From: Spirilliplanes yamanashiensis
GTDB lineage: Bacteria > Actinomycetota > Actinomycetes > Mycobacteriales > Micromonosporaceae
DNA: 64,000 bases
Direction: 5' to 3'
Assembly (NCBI RefSeq): GCF_016863475.1
Contig: NZ_BOOY01000016.1
Location: forward strand, 165,389 to 229,388
Position 1 is the stretch's first letter, and the number at the start of each line of letters is the position of its first letter. The notes under the pieces are model-generated. The model saw nothing but the letters and a program-made list of their open reading frames with translations, was not told the DNA's origin and ran no database searches. Positions 26,230 to 34,527 of the stretch are shown one piece after another. The translations under genes were made by a program, and so were the position numbers.

Positions 26230-27597
26230 TCAGCCCCGGCCGGAGCTGCTCCGGCCGCCGACTGTTCCGGCCGCGGGCGCCGCGGGTTGAGGCGAGCGCA
26301 GCCAGCCGCGTTCGGCGAGGGCGACGCGGACCGGGCGGACGACCACGCCGTCCTCGGCGAGGCGGCGGCGCACCAGGTGGCGGGTGCGCAGGATGCCGGC
26401 CACGCCCACGACGCCGACCAGGTACTGCACCGCCATCGCGACCTTGAAGTCGGCGATGGCGTAGGTGGCGGCGCCGCCGGTGCGGGCGTCCAGGATCAGG
26501 CCGATCAGCAGGATGGTCAGCAGGGACGCGACGAAGCCGCCCACGTTGACGATGCCGGTGGCGGTGCCGAGGCGGTTCGGCGGGTTGAACGTGCGGGCGA
26601 ACTCGAAGCCGATCATCGAGCCGGGGCCGCCCAGCCCGAGGGCGAGCACGAGCAGCACCAGGACGGGCAGCGGCGCCGCGCCGGGCCAGGCGAGCACCAG
26701 CGCCCACCCGGCGGCGTTGGCGGCGATCACGCCGAGCACCAGCCAGGAGCGGCGCATCGGGTGGCGCTGCACCAGCACGCCGATGACCGGGCCGGCCGCG
26801 ATGCCGGTCAGCACGAACAGGGTCAGCAGCGCCCCGGCCGTCGCGCGGCTGAGGCCCTGCCCGGCGACGAGGAACGGGAAGCCCCACATCAGCGCGAACA
26901 CGGTGCCGGGGAACTGGGTGGTGAAGTGCGTCCACAGGCCCAGCCGGGTGCCGGGGTGGCGCCACGCGCTGCTCAGGTCGCCGCCGAGCTGCCGCAGCGA
27001 CACCGCCTCGCCGGAGCTGACCCGCCGCTGCGGGGTGTCGCGCAGGGCGGCGGCCGCGGCGGCCGCGACGACGAAGCCGGTCCCGGCGGCCGCGAGGAAC
27101 GCGGGCGTCCACCCGGCGTGGCCGAGCAGGGCGGCCAGCGGCACGGCGCTGAGCACCTGACCGGCCTGGCCGACGAGCCCGGTGAGCTGGGTGATCACGG
27201 GCACCCGGCGGGACGGGAACCACTGCGGCACGAGCCGCAGCACGCTGATGAACGTCATGGCGTCGCCGGCGCCGACCAGGATGCGGGCGGCCACGGCGCC
27301 GCCGGTGTCGGCGGCGAACGCCATCAGGGCCTGGCCGGCCGCCATGAGCACCGCCCCGGCCACGATGAGCCGCAGCGAGCCGAACCGGTCGAGCAGCACG
27401 CCGACGGGCACCTGCAGGGCGGCGTAGACGAGCAGCTGGAGCACGGCGAACGAGGCCACCGCGCTCGCGCCGATGCCGAAGTGGGCCTGCGCCTCCAGGC
27501 CGGCGACGCCGAGCGAGGTGCGGTGCAGGACGGCCACGACGTACGCGGCGAGCGCCGCACCCCAGACGATCCAGGCGCGGGCTCCGGGTCGCAGGAC
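26230..27597 (-). CDS. MFS transporter
   Basis: Predicted 455 residues with about twelve membrane spans. 'GVLLDRFGSLRLIVAGA' is the MFS loop 2-3 motif, 'RILVGAGDAMTFISVLRLVPQWFP' and 'SRRVPVITQLTGLVGQAGQ' are typical of the nitrate/nitrite and sugar-phosphate-like branch, and 'GTATGIVNVGGFVASLL' marks the second half. Substrate cannot be deduced. GTG 27597 has GGAAGG about seven bases upstream; GTG 27615 would add six residues. It is transcribed away from the response regulator and convergent with the iron operon. Confidence 0.85.
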   Translation of the reverse strand, partial: VLRPGARAWIVWGAALAAYVVAVLHRTSLGVAGLEAQAHFGIGASAVASFAVLQLLVYAALQVPVGVLLDRFGSLRLIVAGAVLMAAGQALMAFAADTGGAVAARILVGAGDAMTFISVLRLVPQWFPSRRVPVITQLTGLVGQAGQVLSAVPLAALLGHAGWTPAFLAAAGTGFVVAAAAAAALRDTPQRRVSSGEAVSLRQLGGDLSSAWRHPGTRLGLWTHFTTQFPGTVFALMWGFPFLVAGQGLSRATAGALLTLFVLTGIAAGPVIGVLVQRHPMRRSWLVLGVIAANAAGWALVLAWPGAAPLPVLVLLVLALGLGGPGSMIGFEFARTFNPPNRLGTATGIVNVGGFVASLLTILLIGLILDARTGGAATYAIADFKVAMAVQYLVGVVGVAGILRTRHLVRRRLAEDGVVVRPVRVALAERGWLRSPQPAAPAAGTVGGRSSSGRG

Positions 27598-27769
27598 CAC
27601 TGTGCTGCCTTCCACTCGAATGCCGGGCCGTGGTCAACCCTGTCTCGCGGGCGCGCCCGGCCGCAACGGTGACGGGCCGGCAACGGCGTGTGTCCGGTCA
27701 CGGTGGCCGCCGTTCAACCGCGGCGGCCCCCGCGCCCGTATCCCCCGCCGTGACGAGGGACACGGCGCG

Positions 27770-28465
27770 ATGAGGGTGCTGCTGGTCGAGGACGACGACT
27801 CGATCGCGGAGCCGCTGGCCGACGGGCTGGCCCGGTACGGGATGGCGGTGCGGCGGGTGGCCACCGGGGCGGCGGCGCTGGCCGCGCGTCCCGGCGAGCC
27901 GCCCGCCGAGATGGTGCTGCTCGACCTGGGCCTGCCCGACATCGACGGGCTGGAGGTGTGCCGGCGGCTGCGCCGGGACGGCGACGTCCCGCTGATCATG
28001 CTGACCGCGCGCGGCGACGAGGCCGACCGGGTGCTCGGCCTGGAGCTGGGCGCCGACGACTACCTGGCGAAGCCGTTCAGCGTGCGGGAGCTGGTGGCGC
28101 GCATGCACGCGGTGGGCCGCCGCACCCGCCCGGCGGCGACCGCGGGCGACGGGTCGTTGCGGCTGGGCCCGCTGGCCGTCGACCGGCGCACCCACGAGGT
28201 GCGGCTGCGCGGCGAGCCGGTGGCGCTGGCGCCGAAGGAGTACTACCTGCTGCTGGCGCTGGCCGCCGACCCGGGCGCGGTGGTGCCGCGGCGGCAGCTG
28301 CTGGAGTCGGTGTGGGCGCCGAACTTCTTCGGCCCGGGCAAGACCCTCGACTTCCACGTGGCGAGCCTGCGGCGCAAGCTCGGCGACCCGGCGTGGATCG
28401 AGACGCGGCGCGGCGTCGGCTTCCGGCTCGTCGTGCCGGGGGCCGGGCGAACTTCAGCCGTGTAG
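27770..28465 (+). CDS. OmpR-family response regulator (orphan)
   Basis: Predicted 231 residues. The receiver domain (1-115) has the acidic pair 'VEDDDS', phospho-acceptor Asp in 'VLLDLGLPDIDG', Thr/Ser in 'IMLTARG' and Lys in 'DDYLAKPFS'. The winged-helix output domain (about 130-225) includes 'LAPKEYYLLLALAADPG' and 'LDFHVASLRRKLGDP'. Key residues are intact. No histidine kinase gene is next to it; the nearest, at 35800-37440, is not linked. ATG 27770 has GAGGGA about ten bases upstream. Confidence 0.92.
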   Translation: MRVLLVEDDDSIAEPLADGLARYGMAVRRVATGAAALAARPGEPPAEMVLLDLGLPDIDGLEVCRRLRRDGDVPLIMLTARGDEADRVLGLELGADDYLAKPFSVRELVARMHAVGRRTRPAATAGDGSLRLGPLAVDRRTHEVRLRGEPVALAPKEYYLLLALAADPGAVVPRRQLLESVWAPNFFGPGKTLDFHVASLRRKLGDPAWIETRRGVGFRLVVPGAGRTSAV

Positions 28466-28514
28466 TTCGCGCACCCGGCTTGACCAGGGCGGACAGATCA
28501 GCGCCACTGAAGGG

Positions 28515-29705
28515 ATGGAGTCGATCTCGCCGATGCTGGCCACCGCCGGCCCGGCGCCGCGCGGCCCCGGCTGGGCCTACGAGTTCAAGTGGGACGGCGT
28601 GCGCGCCGTCGTGCACCTGCTCGGCGGCCGGGTGCAGGCGTTCAGCCGCAACGACCGCGACATCACCGCCTCCTACCCCGAGCTGGCCGAGGTGGCCGCG
28701 CTGCTCGCCGGGCACGACGCGGTGCTCGACGGCGAGATCGTGGCGCTGGACGCGGCCGGGCGGCCGTCGTTCGCGCAGCTCCAGCGCCGGATGCACGTCC
28801 ACGACCCGGCCGCGAGTCTGGTGGCGCAGGTGCCGGTCCGGTACTACGTGTTCGACCTGATGCACCTCGACGGCGAGGACCTCACGGGCCTGCCGTACCG
28901 GCGCCGCCGCGAGCTGCTCGACGCGCTGGGCCCGGCCGGCGACGTCGTCCAGGTGCCGGAGGTGTTCGCCGGGGCCGACCCGGCCGCCGTGACCGCGGCC
29001 GCCGCGGCGCGCGGCCTGGAGGGCGTCGTGGCGAAGCGGCTCGACGCGGTGTACCGGCCGGGGCAGCGCTCGCCGTCCTGGGTGAAGGTCCCGTTCAGCC
29101 ACCACCAGGAGGTGGTGGTCGCCGGCTGGAAGCCGGGCACCGGCCGCCGAGCCGGCACGATCGGCTCGCTGGTGCTGGCGGTGACCGGCCCGGACGGCAC
29201 GCTGTCGTTCGCCGGCGGCGTCGGCACCGGCTTCACCGACGCCATGCTGCGCGACCTGCAGCGGCAGCTCGGCCCGCTGGAGCGCCGGTCGGCGCCGCTG
29301 GTGGTCCCGCGCGAGCACGCCCGCGGCGTCCGGTGGGTGGAGCCGGTGCTGGTCGGCGAGGTCGCCTACCGCAACTGGACGCCGGACGGCCGCCTGCGCC
29401 ACCCGTCGTGGCGGGGCCTGCGGCCGGACCGCACCCCGGCCGAGGCGCGCCGCCCCGAGGGCGGGCCCGCCGGCGACGCGGTGCCGCCCTCGGCGAGCGT
29501 GGCCGGGGCGATGCAGACGCGCGACGGCCGGTGGCGGGTCGACATCATGCACCGGGGCGCCAGCCGCTGGTACCGGCTCAGCCACGACGACAACACGTTC
29601 GACTGGCTCGACCTGGCCGACGTGGAGCGCATCCTGCACGGCGTCGACGTGGACCTCGGCGACCTGGTCGACGCCCCGGTCGCGGGCGGGCGCCTGTCGG
29701 CCTAG
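28515..29705 (+). CDS. ATP-dependent DNA ligase (LigD/LigC-like) with C-terminal extension
   Basis: Predicted 396 residues. The adenylation domain has the nucleotidyl-Lys in 'YEFKWDGVRAVV', followed by 'VLDGEIVALD', 'YYVFDLMHLDG', 'EGVVAKRLDAVYRPGQRS' and 'WVKVPF', motifs I to V in order; an OB-fold follows ('VVVAGWKPGTGRRAG...'). About 70 residues after the OB-fold ('DGRWRVDIMHRGASRWYRL') are not part of the minimal ligase and form an unassigned extension. Such ligases act in non-homologous end joining or base-excision repair. No Ku gene is in the window. Its TAG overlaps the stop of convergent mptB on a CTAG. Confidence 0.88.
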   Translation: MESISPMLATAGPAPRGPGWAYEFKWDGVRAVVHLLGGRVQAFSRNDRDITASYPELAEVAALLAGHDAVLDGEIVALDAAGRPSFAQLQRRMHVHDPAASLVAQVPVRYYVFDLMHLDGEDLTGLPYRRRRELLDALGPAGDVVQVPEVFAGADPAAVTAAAAARGLEGVVAKRLDAVYRPGQRSPSWVKVPFSHHQEVVVAGWKPGTGRRAGTIGSLVLAVTGPDGTLSFAGGVGTGFTDAMLRDLQRQLGPLERRSAPLVVPREHARGVRWVEPVLVGEVAYRNWTPDGRLRHPSWRGLRPDRTPAEARRPEGGPAGDAVPPSASVAGAMQTRDGRWRVDIMHRGASRWYRLSHDDNTFDWLDLADVERILHGVDVDLGDLVDAPVAGGRLSA

Positions 29706-31165
29706 GCCGGCAGCGGGGCGAGCAGCGGCGCGGGCCGGGCGCTCAGCAGGCGGTACGCCGGCACGGCGGCGGCCACCACCAGCGCCGCGAGCGCGTACCC
29801 GCCGGCGAGGGCGGCCACCCCGTGGCCCGCGGGCGGCAGGGCGACGGCCAGCACGACGCTCACCCCGGCCAGCCGGCGCACCTCCCGGACCGACCGGGCG
29901 GACGCGGCGAGCGGCAGGATCGCCCACAGCACGTACCAGGGGTGCAGCACCGGCCCGCACACCACCATGACGGCGAACAGCAGCCCGATGCCGCGCAGCG
30001 GGTCCGTGCGGCCCCGGTACACCCGCCACAGCACCCAGCCCGCCCCGGCCGCGCCCGCCACGGCCCCGGCCGTCCGGGCGGCGTGGATCGCGCCCGCGGT
30101 GAGGTCGGCGCCGGCCAGGGAGCCGGCGCCACCGATCAGGAAGCCCACCTGGTTCGTCGGGGCCAGCCAGCTGTGCACGCCGCTCGACGAGCCGAGCGCC
30201 TCGATCCACCCGAAGCCCAGCCCGGTGCCCAGGCAGATCGCCACGGTGAGGGCGGCGCCGCCGCCCGCCGCCAGCAACAGCGTCAGGGCGGGGCGGCGGT
30301 GCCGGCGGGCGAGGTGGACGGCGAGCACGCAGCCCGCCCCGGCGGCCACCACCTTGACGTTCGCGGCCAGCGTGATCAGGCCGAACCCGGCGACGACGCG
30401 CGCCGCGGCCGCGGGCGCGCCCAGGCCCGCCCCGGCCAGCACCAGTTCGACGCCGGCCAGCAGCAGGCCGAGCATGAGGGCGTCGTTGTGGACGCCGGTG
30501 ACCAGGTGCCACAGCACGAGCGGGTTGAGCAGGCCCAGCCACACCGCCCGGGACGCGGGCACCCCGGCGCGGCGGGCCAGCCGGGGCAGCGCCCACGCGA
30601 TCATCAGCACCCCGGCGACGGCGACGAGCCGGTACAGCAGCACGCCCGCGGCCAGGTGCTCGCCGGTGAGGCGGCCGACCAGGCCGGACAGCGCCTCCCA
30701 GCCGGGCCCGTACGGCGCGGGGGTGTCCATCCAGTACGGGCTGACGTGCCGGGTGACCGCCGAGTCCGCGCCGAGCGCCTGCGCCGGCCCGAGCGTGTAC
30801 GGGTCCTGCCCGCGGGCGACGATCAGCCCCTGCGCCAGGTAGCTCCACACGTCCCCGCTGAACAGCGGCCGGCTGATCAGCAGCGGCGACGCCCACAGCG
30901 CGGCGACCGCGACCAGCCGCCGGACGGGCACGGTGGCGGCGACGGCGCCCAGCGCCAGCCAGGCGGCGGCGACCCCGGCCATGGCGAGCAGCCCGCCGGC
31001 GGTGACGGCGAGGCCCGGCAGGGGCACGCCCGACGTGACGGCGGCGAGGACGGCGGCCGCGGCGAAGCCGCCCCACCGGGCGAGGCCGAACCGGCCCGCG
31101 GGGGCGTGCGCCGCGGGTCGGGCCGCCCGGACCGGGACCGGAGGAGCGATCAACGTGGATGTCAT
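29702..31165 (-). CDS. mptB: MptB-type polyprenol-phosphomannose-dependent alpha-1,6-mannosyltransferase
   Basis: Predicted 487-residue GT-C membrane glycosyltransferase with about twelve hydrophobic spans. 'SRPLFSGDVWSYLAQGLI' carries the acidic first-loop catalytic motif, followed by 'GQDPYTLGP', 'APYGPGWEALS' and 'HNDALMLGLLLAG'; 'GPVLHPWYVLWAILPL' is the late conserved block. The family extends the mannan core of lipoglycans from polyprenyl-phosphate mannose. ATG 31165 gives an N-terminal cytosolic segment of about 35 residues; no clear ribosome site is seen. It stands alone between ligase and winged-helix genes. Confidence 0.87.
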   Translation of the reverse strand: MTSTLIAPPVPVRAARPAAHAPAGRFGLARWGGFAAAAVLAAVTSGVPLPGLAVTAGGLLAMAGVAAAWLALGAVAATVPVRRLVAVAALWASPLLISRPLFSGDVWSYLAQGLIVARGQDPYTLGPAQALGADSAVTRHVSPYWMDTPAPYGPGWEALSGLVGRLTGEHLAAGVLLYRLVAVAGVLMIAWALPRLARRAGVPASRAVWLGLLNPLVLWHLVTGVHNDALMLGLLLAGVELVLAGAGLGAPAAAARVVAGFGLITLAANVKVVAAGAGCVLAVHLARRHRRPALTLLLAAGGGAALTVAICLGTGLGFGWIEALGSSSGVHSWLAPTNQVGFLIGGAGSLAGADLTAGAIHAARTAGAVAGAAGAGWVLWRVYRGRTDPLRGIGLLFAVMVVCGPVLHPWYVLWAILPLAASARSVREVRRLAGVSVVLAVALPPAGHGVAALAGGYALAALVVAAAVPAYRLLSARPAPLLAPLPA

Positions 31166-31276
31166 GGCCCAAGATCGTGCCGAGCACGGCCGGTCCGGCA
31201 CATCGCCCTGCGGAGGGGCCTTGCACCGCCCGTGACCGGCCCGAAAGTCGCAGGCCGGCCGCCGCGGGCTACGACT

Positions 31277-32377
31277 TCAGGCGGAGGCGACCTCCACCCG
31301 GTCGCTGTCGCCGCCGGACAGGAACGCGGCCAGCGCGCCCCCCTCATCGGCCACCGCGGCGCGGTCGGCCCGGCCGAGCGCGCGCAGCGGCGTCACGGTC
31401 ACCGCCCCTCCGGTGACGGTCCAGGTGGCGGCGACCCGGCCGTCGACCAGGACGACGCGCTCACCGGCGACCGACAGGTTGCGGTGGGCGTCGTCGATGA
31501 TCCGGCTGCGGTCGTCGTAGCCGAGGATCGCGTTGTCGAACGCCGGCAGGAATCGCACGGGGGCGGGCGTGTCCTCCGCCGGGCGCGGCGCCCCGGGCAG
31601 GTCCAGCAGCTCCCGGCCCCGCTCGTCGCGGAAGGAGACCAGCTCGTCGCGTATCGCCGCCACCGCGGCGGGCAGCCCCGCGAGGCCGCTCCAGGCGCGC
31701 ACGTCGGCGGTGGCGGCGGGCCCGTACGCGGCCAGGTAGCGCCGCACCAGCTGCCGCCCGACGGGGTCGGCGCCGCCGTCGTCGGCGGCGGGCGGGTCGG
31801 CGTCGCGGCCCAGCCAGGCCGACAGCGGCACGGTGCGCACGCCGGCCCGGGTGCGCCAGAGCCCGCGCGGCGGCACCTGCACCGTCGGCACGAGCCCGGC
31901 GATCACCATCTCCCCCAGCGCCCGCGGCCCGGGCTCCGGCCAGCGCGCGGCCAGCGCCGCCGCGATCTCGGCCGTGGTGCGCGGCTCACCGTCGGCCAGC
32001 AGCACCCGGGCGTCCGCCGCGAGCCGGTCGAGGTCGACCCCGGCCAGCTCCCGGCGGTACGCGCCGAGCACCCGCTGGCGCAGCATGGGGTCGTGCCGGG
32101 CCCGCCAGGCCAGCGCGTCGGCGGCCGTGACCAGGTGCACGGTGCGGCGCATCAGGTGGGTCCGCACGACGGCGCGCTCGAGCAGCAGCCCGGACAGCGC
32201 CGCCGGGTCGAAGGCGCGCAGCCGCGACCAGAGCCCGGTGAACGGCTCCTGCGGTTCCTGCGCCTGCAGCCCGCCGAGGTGCGCGACGGCGTCGAGCACC
32301 GGCAGATCGGCCCGGTCGAGCAGCAGCTGGCGGGCGAGCGTGGCCCGGTTGAGCGCCCGGGCGCCGAGGACGGTCAT
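31277..32377 (-). CDS. Winged-helix DNA-binding protein (HTH_42 / AlkZ-YcaQ-like family)
   Basis: Predicted 366 residues. 'LGGLQAQEPQEPFTGLWSRL' near residue 35 and 'VVRTHLMRRTVHLVTAADAL' near 90 are the signature blocks of the HTH_42 family, whose studied members (AlkZ, YcaQ) are DNA glycosylases that unhook interstrand crosslinks; 'DNAILGYDDRSRIID' is another conserved block. Whether this branch retains glycosylase activity cannot be told from sequence alone. ATG 32377 is the natural start. Divergent from the ArsR gene across a 120-base gap. Confidence 0.8.
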   Translation of the reverse strand: MTVLGARALNRATLARQLLLDRADLPVLDAVAHLGGLQAQEPQEPFTGLWSRLRAFDPAALSGLLLERAVVRTHLMRRTVHLVTAADALAWRARHDPMLRQRVLGAYRRELAGVDLDRLAADARVLLADGEPRTTAEIAAALAARWPEPGPRALGEMVIAGLVPTVQVPPRGLWRTRAGVRTVPLSAWLGRDADPPAADDGGADPVGRQLVRRYLAAYGPAATADVRAWSGLAGLPAAVAAIRDELVSFRDERGRELLDLPGAPRPAEDTPAPVRFLPAFDNAILGYDDRSRIIDDAHRNLSVAGERVVLVDGRVAATWTVTGGAVTVTPLRALGRADRAAVADEGGALAAFLSGGDSDRVEVASA

Positions 32378-32460
32378 CGCCAGGTCTTCGTCGTACGCAT
32401 GGCCTCACCCTGGCAGCCCCAGCGGTCAGGGTGTGACCTCTTCCCCGCGTCCGCCGGGGG

Positions 32461-32490
32461 TTGACGGAACCCATCGGTAAGTCGTAGCTT
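32461..32490 (+). promoter_or_regulatory. Leaderless promoter of the ArsR gene
   Basis: TTGACG (32461-32466), 18 bases, TAGCTT (32485-32490), then seven bases to GTG 32498, with no Shine-Dalgarno. Layout is nearly identical to the siderophore promoter at 21212. Confidence 0.65.
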
Positions 32491-32510
32491 TCCGTTCGTG
32501 GCTACTTACC
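32476..32510. promoter_or_regulatory. Candidate ArsR operator (GGTAAGT ... ACTTACC)
   Basis: Perfect 7-base inverted arms at 32476-32482 and 32504-32510, 21 bases apart, straddle the -10 and the transcription start and extend into the first codons of the ArsR gene. Position fits autorepression by a dimeric winged-helix repressor. Confidence 0.5.
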
Positions 32511-32821
32511 AAGCAGGCGACGGCTGGGAGGCGCTGGGTGACCCGTCCCGGCGCGCCATCGTCGCGCGCCTGGCCGACGGCCCGTGCGCCGTCGGCGAGC
32601 TCGCCGACGAGCTGCCGATCAGCCGGCCCGCCGTCTCCCAGCACCTGAAGGTGCTCAAGGAGGCCGGGCTGGTCACCGACCGGGCCGCCGGCACCCGCCG
32701 GGTCTACCGGCTCAACCCGGCCGGTGTGGCGGCGCTGCGGGACCAGCTCGACACCTACTGGAGCCGCGCCCTGGCGACGTACCAGGACGTCGTCGAACAA
32801 CCGGACGAGGAGTCCCCATGA
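32498..32821 (+). CDS. ArsR-family transcriptional regulator
   Basis: Predicted 107 residues, essentially one winged-helix domain: 'LGDPSRRAIVARLADGP', recognition region 'ISRPAVSQHLKVLKEAGLV' and wing 'RAAGTRRVYRLNPAG'. There is no Cys-rich metal site, so it is of the metal-independent SdpR-like type that is regularly paired with an AHSA1 gene, as here. The GTG start lies at the probable 5' end of the transcript. Its TGA overlaps the ATG of the AHSA1 gene. Confidence 0.92.
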   Translation: MATYQAGDGWEALGDPSRRAIVARLADGPCAVGELADELPISRPAVSQHLKVLKEAGLVTDRAAGTRRVYRLNPAGVAALRDQLDTYWSRALATYQDVVEQPDEESP

Positions 32822-33300
32822 CCGACACCGCAGCCGTGGAGGTGCGCCGCCGGATCGTGGTGCAGGCGCCGATCGAGCGCGCCTTCACCGTGTTCACCGA
32901 GCGCTTCGGCGACGTCAAGCCGCCGGAACACAACATCCTCGGCGTCCCCATCGCCGAGACCGTGTTCGAGCCGAAGGTCGGCGGGCACATCTACGACCGC
33001 GGCACCGACGGCACCGAGTGCCGCTGGGCGCGCGTGCTGGCCTACGAGCCGCCGGACCGCGTCGTGTTCAGCTGGGACATCGGCCCCACCTGGCAGGTCG
33101 AGGACGACCCGGAGCACACCAGCGAGGTCGAGGTGACGTTCGTCGCCGAGACGCCGCAGCGCACGGTCGTCGAGCTGACGCACCGCCACCTCGACCGGCA
33201 CGGGCCCGGCTGGGAGTCGCTGCGCGACGGCGTCGCCCACGACGAGGGCTGGCCGCTGTACCTGTCCCGGTTCGCCGCCCTGTTCCCGGCGGGCGGCTGA
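32818..33300 (+). CDS. AHSA1/SRPBCC-domain protein
   Basis: Predicted 160-residue START-like (SRPBCC) protein. 'RRIVVQAPIERAFTVFTERF' opens the helix-grip fold, and 'GGHIYDRGTDGTECRWARVLAYEPPDR' region plus 'VVELTHRHLDRHG' and 'GWPLYLSRFAALF' are standard AHSA1 blocks. It overlaps the ArsR gene by four bases and is almost certainly co-expressed with it. These pairs bind small hydrophobic ligands in theory; the actual ligand is unknown. Confidence 0.9.
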   Translation: MTDTAAVEVRRRIVVQAPIERAFTVFTERFGDVKPPEHNILGVPIAETVFEPKVGGHIYDRGTDGTECRWARVLAYEPPDRVVFSWDIGPTWQVEDDPEHTSEVEVTFVAETPQRTVVELTHRHLDRHGPGWESLRDGVAHDEGWPLYLSRFAALFPAGG

Positions 33301-33317
33301 CCGGCGGCCGGCGCGGT

Positions 33318-33527
33318 TCAGCCGGCCGGGGTCGCGGCCACGAGCGCGTTGGCGTGGCCGTGACCCAGGCCGTGCTGGTCCTTCAGCCAGGCGACCTGCT
33401 GCATGTGCCGGGCGTCCGGGTGCTCGGCCCGGTACCGGCGCAGCAGCTCCTGCCAGTGCGCGATCGGCTTGCCGTACCTCTTCTCGATGGCGGGGAAGTA
33501 CGCGGTGCCCTTGGCGGGGACGGTCAT
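33318..33527 (-). CDS. DUF4287-domain small protein
   Basis: Predicted 69 residues. 'FPAIEKRYGKPIAHWQELL' and 'WLKDQHGLGHGHANALVA' are the two halves of DUF4287, a small helical domain of unknown function common in actinobacteria. ATG 33527 has GAGAGGA about nine bases upstream. It follows the RibD-like reductase gene by 29 bases on the same strand and is convergent with AHSA1; CGGCTGA/TCAGCCG arms (33295-33301, 33318-33324) around the stops could act as a weak two-way terminator. Confidence 0.85.
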   Translation of the reverse strand: MTVPAKGTAYFPAIEKRYGKPIAHWQELLRRYRAEHPDARHMQQVAWLKDQHGLGHGHANALVAATPAG

Positions 33528-33556
33528 GACGGTTCCTCTCCGGGGCGGCGGGCGAA

Positions 33557-34096
33557 TCAGGCGGTGTAGCGCAGGTGGACGACGCCGCTGCGCAGCGGCG
33601 CGCAGCCGGCCAGGGCGAACCGGGCGGCGGGACCGTCGTGCGGGAACAGCCGGGCGCCCTTCCCCACCGCCAGCGGGTGCAGCAGCAGGCTCAGCTCGTC
33701 GACCAGCCCGGCGGCCAGCAGCGTGCGGGCCAGCGTGGTGCTGCCGATCACCGAGATCGAGCCGCCCGGGCGCTCCTTCAGCGCCCGCACGCCGGCCACC
33801 ACGTCGCCGGTCAGCGGGGTGGAGTTCGCCCATGTCACGGTCTCCGGCGACGAGGTCACCACCACCTTGGCGGGCGCGTTCATCCGGGCCGCCACCGGGT
33901 CGTCCGGCCCCGCGCCCGCGAACGCCCCGGCGAAGCTGTCGTAGGTGGTGCGGCCCAGCAGCATCGTGTCCATGTCGCTGTCGGCCGGGTACATGACGGC
34001 GAACATCTCCTCGTCGGCGCACGGCATGTGCCAGCGCTCGGGCGACTCGACGACGCCGTCCAGCGAGGTGAATGCGGCGACGGTGATCGTACGCAT
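33557..34096 (-). CDS. Dihydrofolate-reductase-family protein (RibD C-terminal-like)
   Basis: Predicted 179 residues. 'TVAAFTSLDGVVESPERW', 'MLLGRTTYDSFAGAFAG', 'VVVTSSPETVTWANSTPL' and 'ISVIGSTTLARTLLAAGLVDE' follow the RibD C-terminal/DHFR-like fold, with NADPH-binding Gly/Ser loops. The protein lacks a deaminase domain, so it is a stand-alone reductase of unknown substrate rather than RibD. ATG 34096 has AGGAG about nine bases upstream; longer starts were rejected. Genes of this family are often found with YCII and COG4941 genes, which lie divergently next door. Confidence 0.88.
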   Translation of the reverse strand: MRTITVAAFTSLDGVVESPERWHMPCADEEMFAVMYPADSDMDTMLLGRTTYDSFAGAFAGAGPDDPVAARMNAPAKVVVTSSPETVTWANSTPLTGDVVAGVRALKERPGGSISVIGSTTLARTLLAAGLVDELSLLLHPLAVGKGARLFPHDGPAARFALAGCAPLRSGVVHLRYTA

Positions 34097-34200
34097 GGGG
34101 GTGCTCCTTCGGGGTTGTCGTTCCGGGTCCTTCACCGACGCAGCGAACGGGCCGGGCCGGGATCGACAGGCCGCCGGAAAAAGTTTGGTTGGATGTCCCG

Positions 34201-34527
34201 ATGCGGTTTCTCATGACGATGAACGGCGGCGGCCCGCAGGCCGACGAGCAGCTCTACGCCGACATGGCGGCGTTCGTGCAGGAGCTGACGAGCGCGGGCG
34301 TGCTGCTGGCCACCGGCGGGCTGGCGATGGAGGGCACCCACGTCACCGCCGCCGGCGGCCGGGCCACGTTCACCGACGGCCCGTACGCCGAGGCCAAGGA
34401 GACGATCGTCAGCTTCGCGCTCATCGACGTGCGGTCGAAGGAGGAGGCGGTCGAGCTGAGCCGGCGGTTCTGGGCGCTCGTCAAGGACGGCGAGGGCGAC
34501 CTGCGCCAGGTGTACGGCCCGGAGTGA
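34201..34527 (+). CDS. YCII-related protein
   Basis: Predicted 108-residue dimeric alpha-beta-barrel-type protein. 'MRFLMTMNGGG', 'GGLAMEGTHVTAAGG' with 'TFTDGPYAEAKETIVSFALIDV' are hallmarks of the YCII branch nearly always located before a COG4941 sigma factor. ATG 34201 is chosen over TTG 34189 since homologous proteins usually begin MRF/MKY. The TGA overlaps the sigma gene GTG, so the pair is coupled. It may act as a sensor or modulator for that sigma factor; this is inference from co-occurrence. Confidence 0.88.
   Translation: MRFLMTMNGGGPQADEQLYADMAAFVQELTSAGVLLATGGLAMEGTHVTAAGGRATFTDGPYAEAKETIVSFALIDVRSKEEAVELSRRFWALVKDGEGDLRQVYGPE

Noticed and set aside
27616..27769. Hidden gene in the gap between MFS and response regulator genes
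   Set aside because: No frame with a ribosome site or coding character; only GC-rich repeats and probable promoters.
28077..32464. Very long frames (over 1000 codons) on both strands through ligase, mptB and winged-helix genes
   Set aside because: They cross several well-supported genes antisense or out of frame and have no recognisable motifs; artefacts of high GC.
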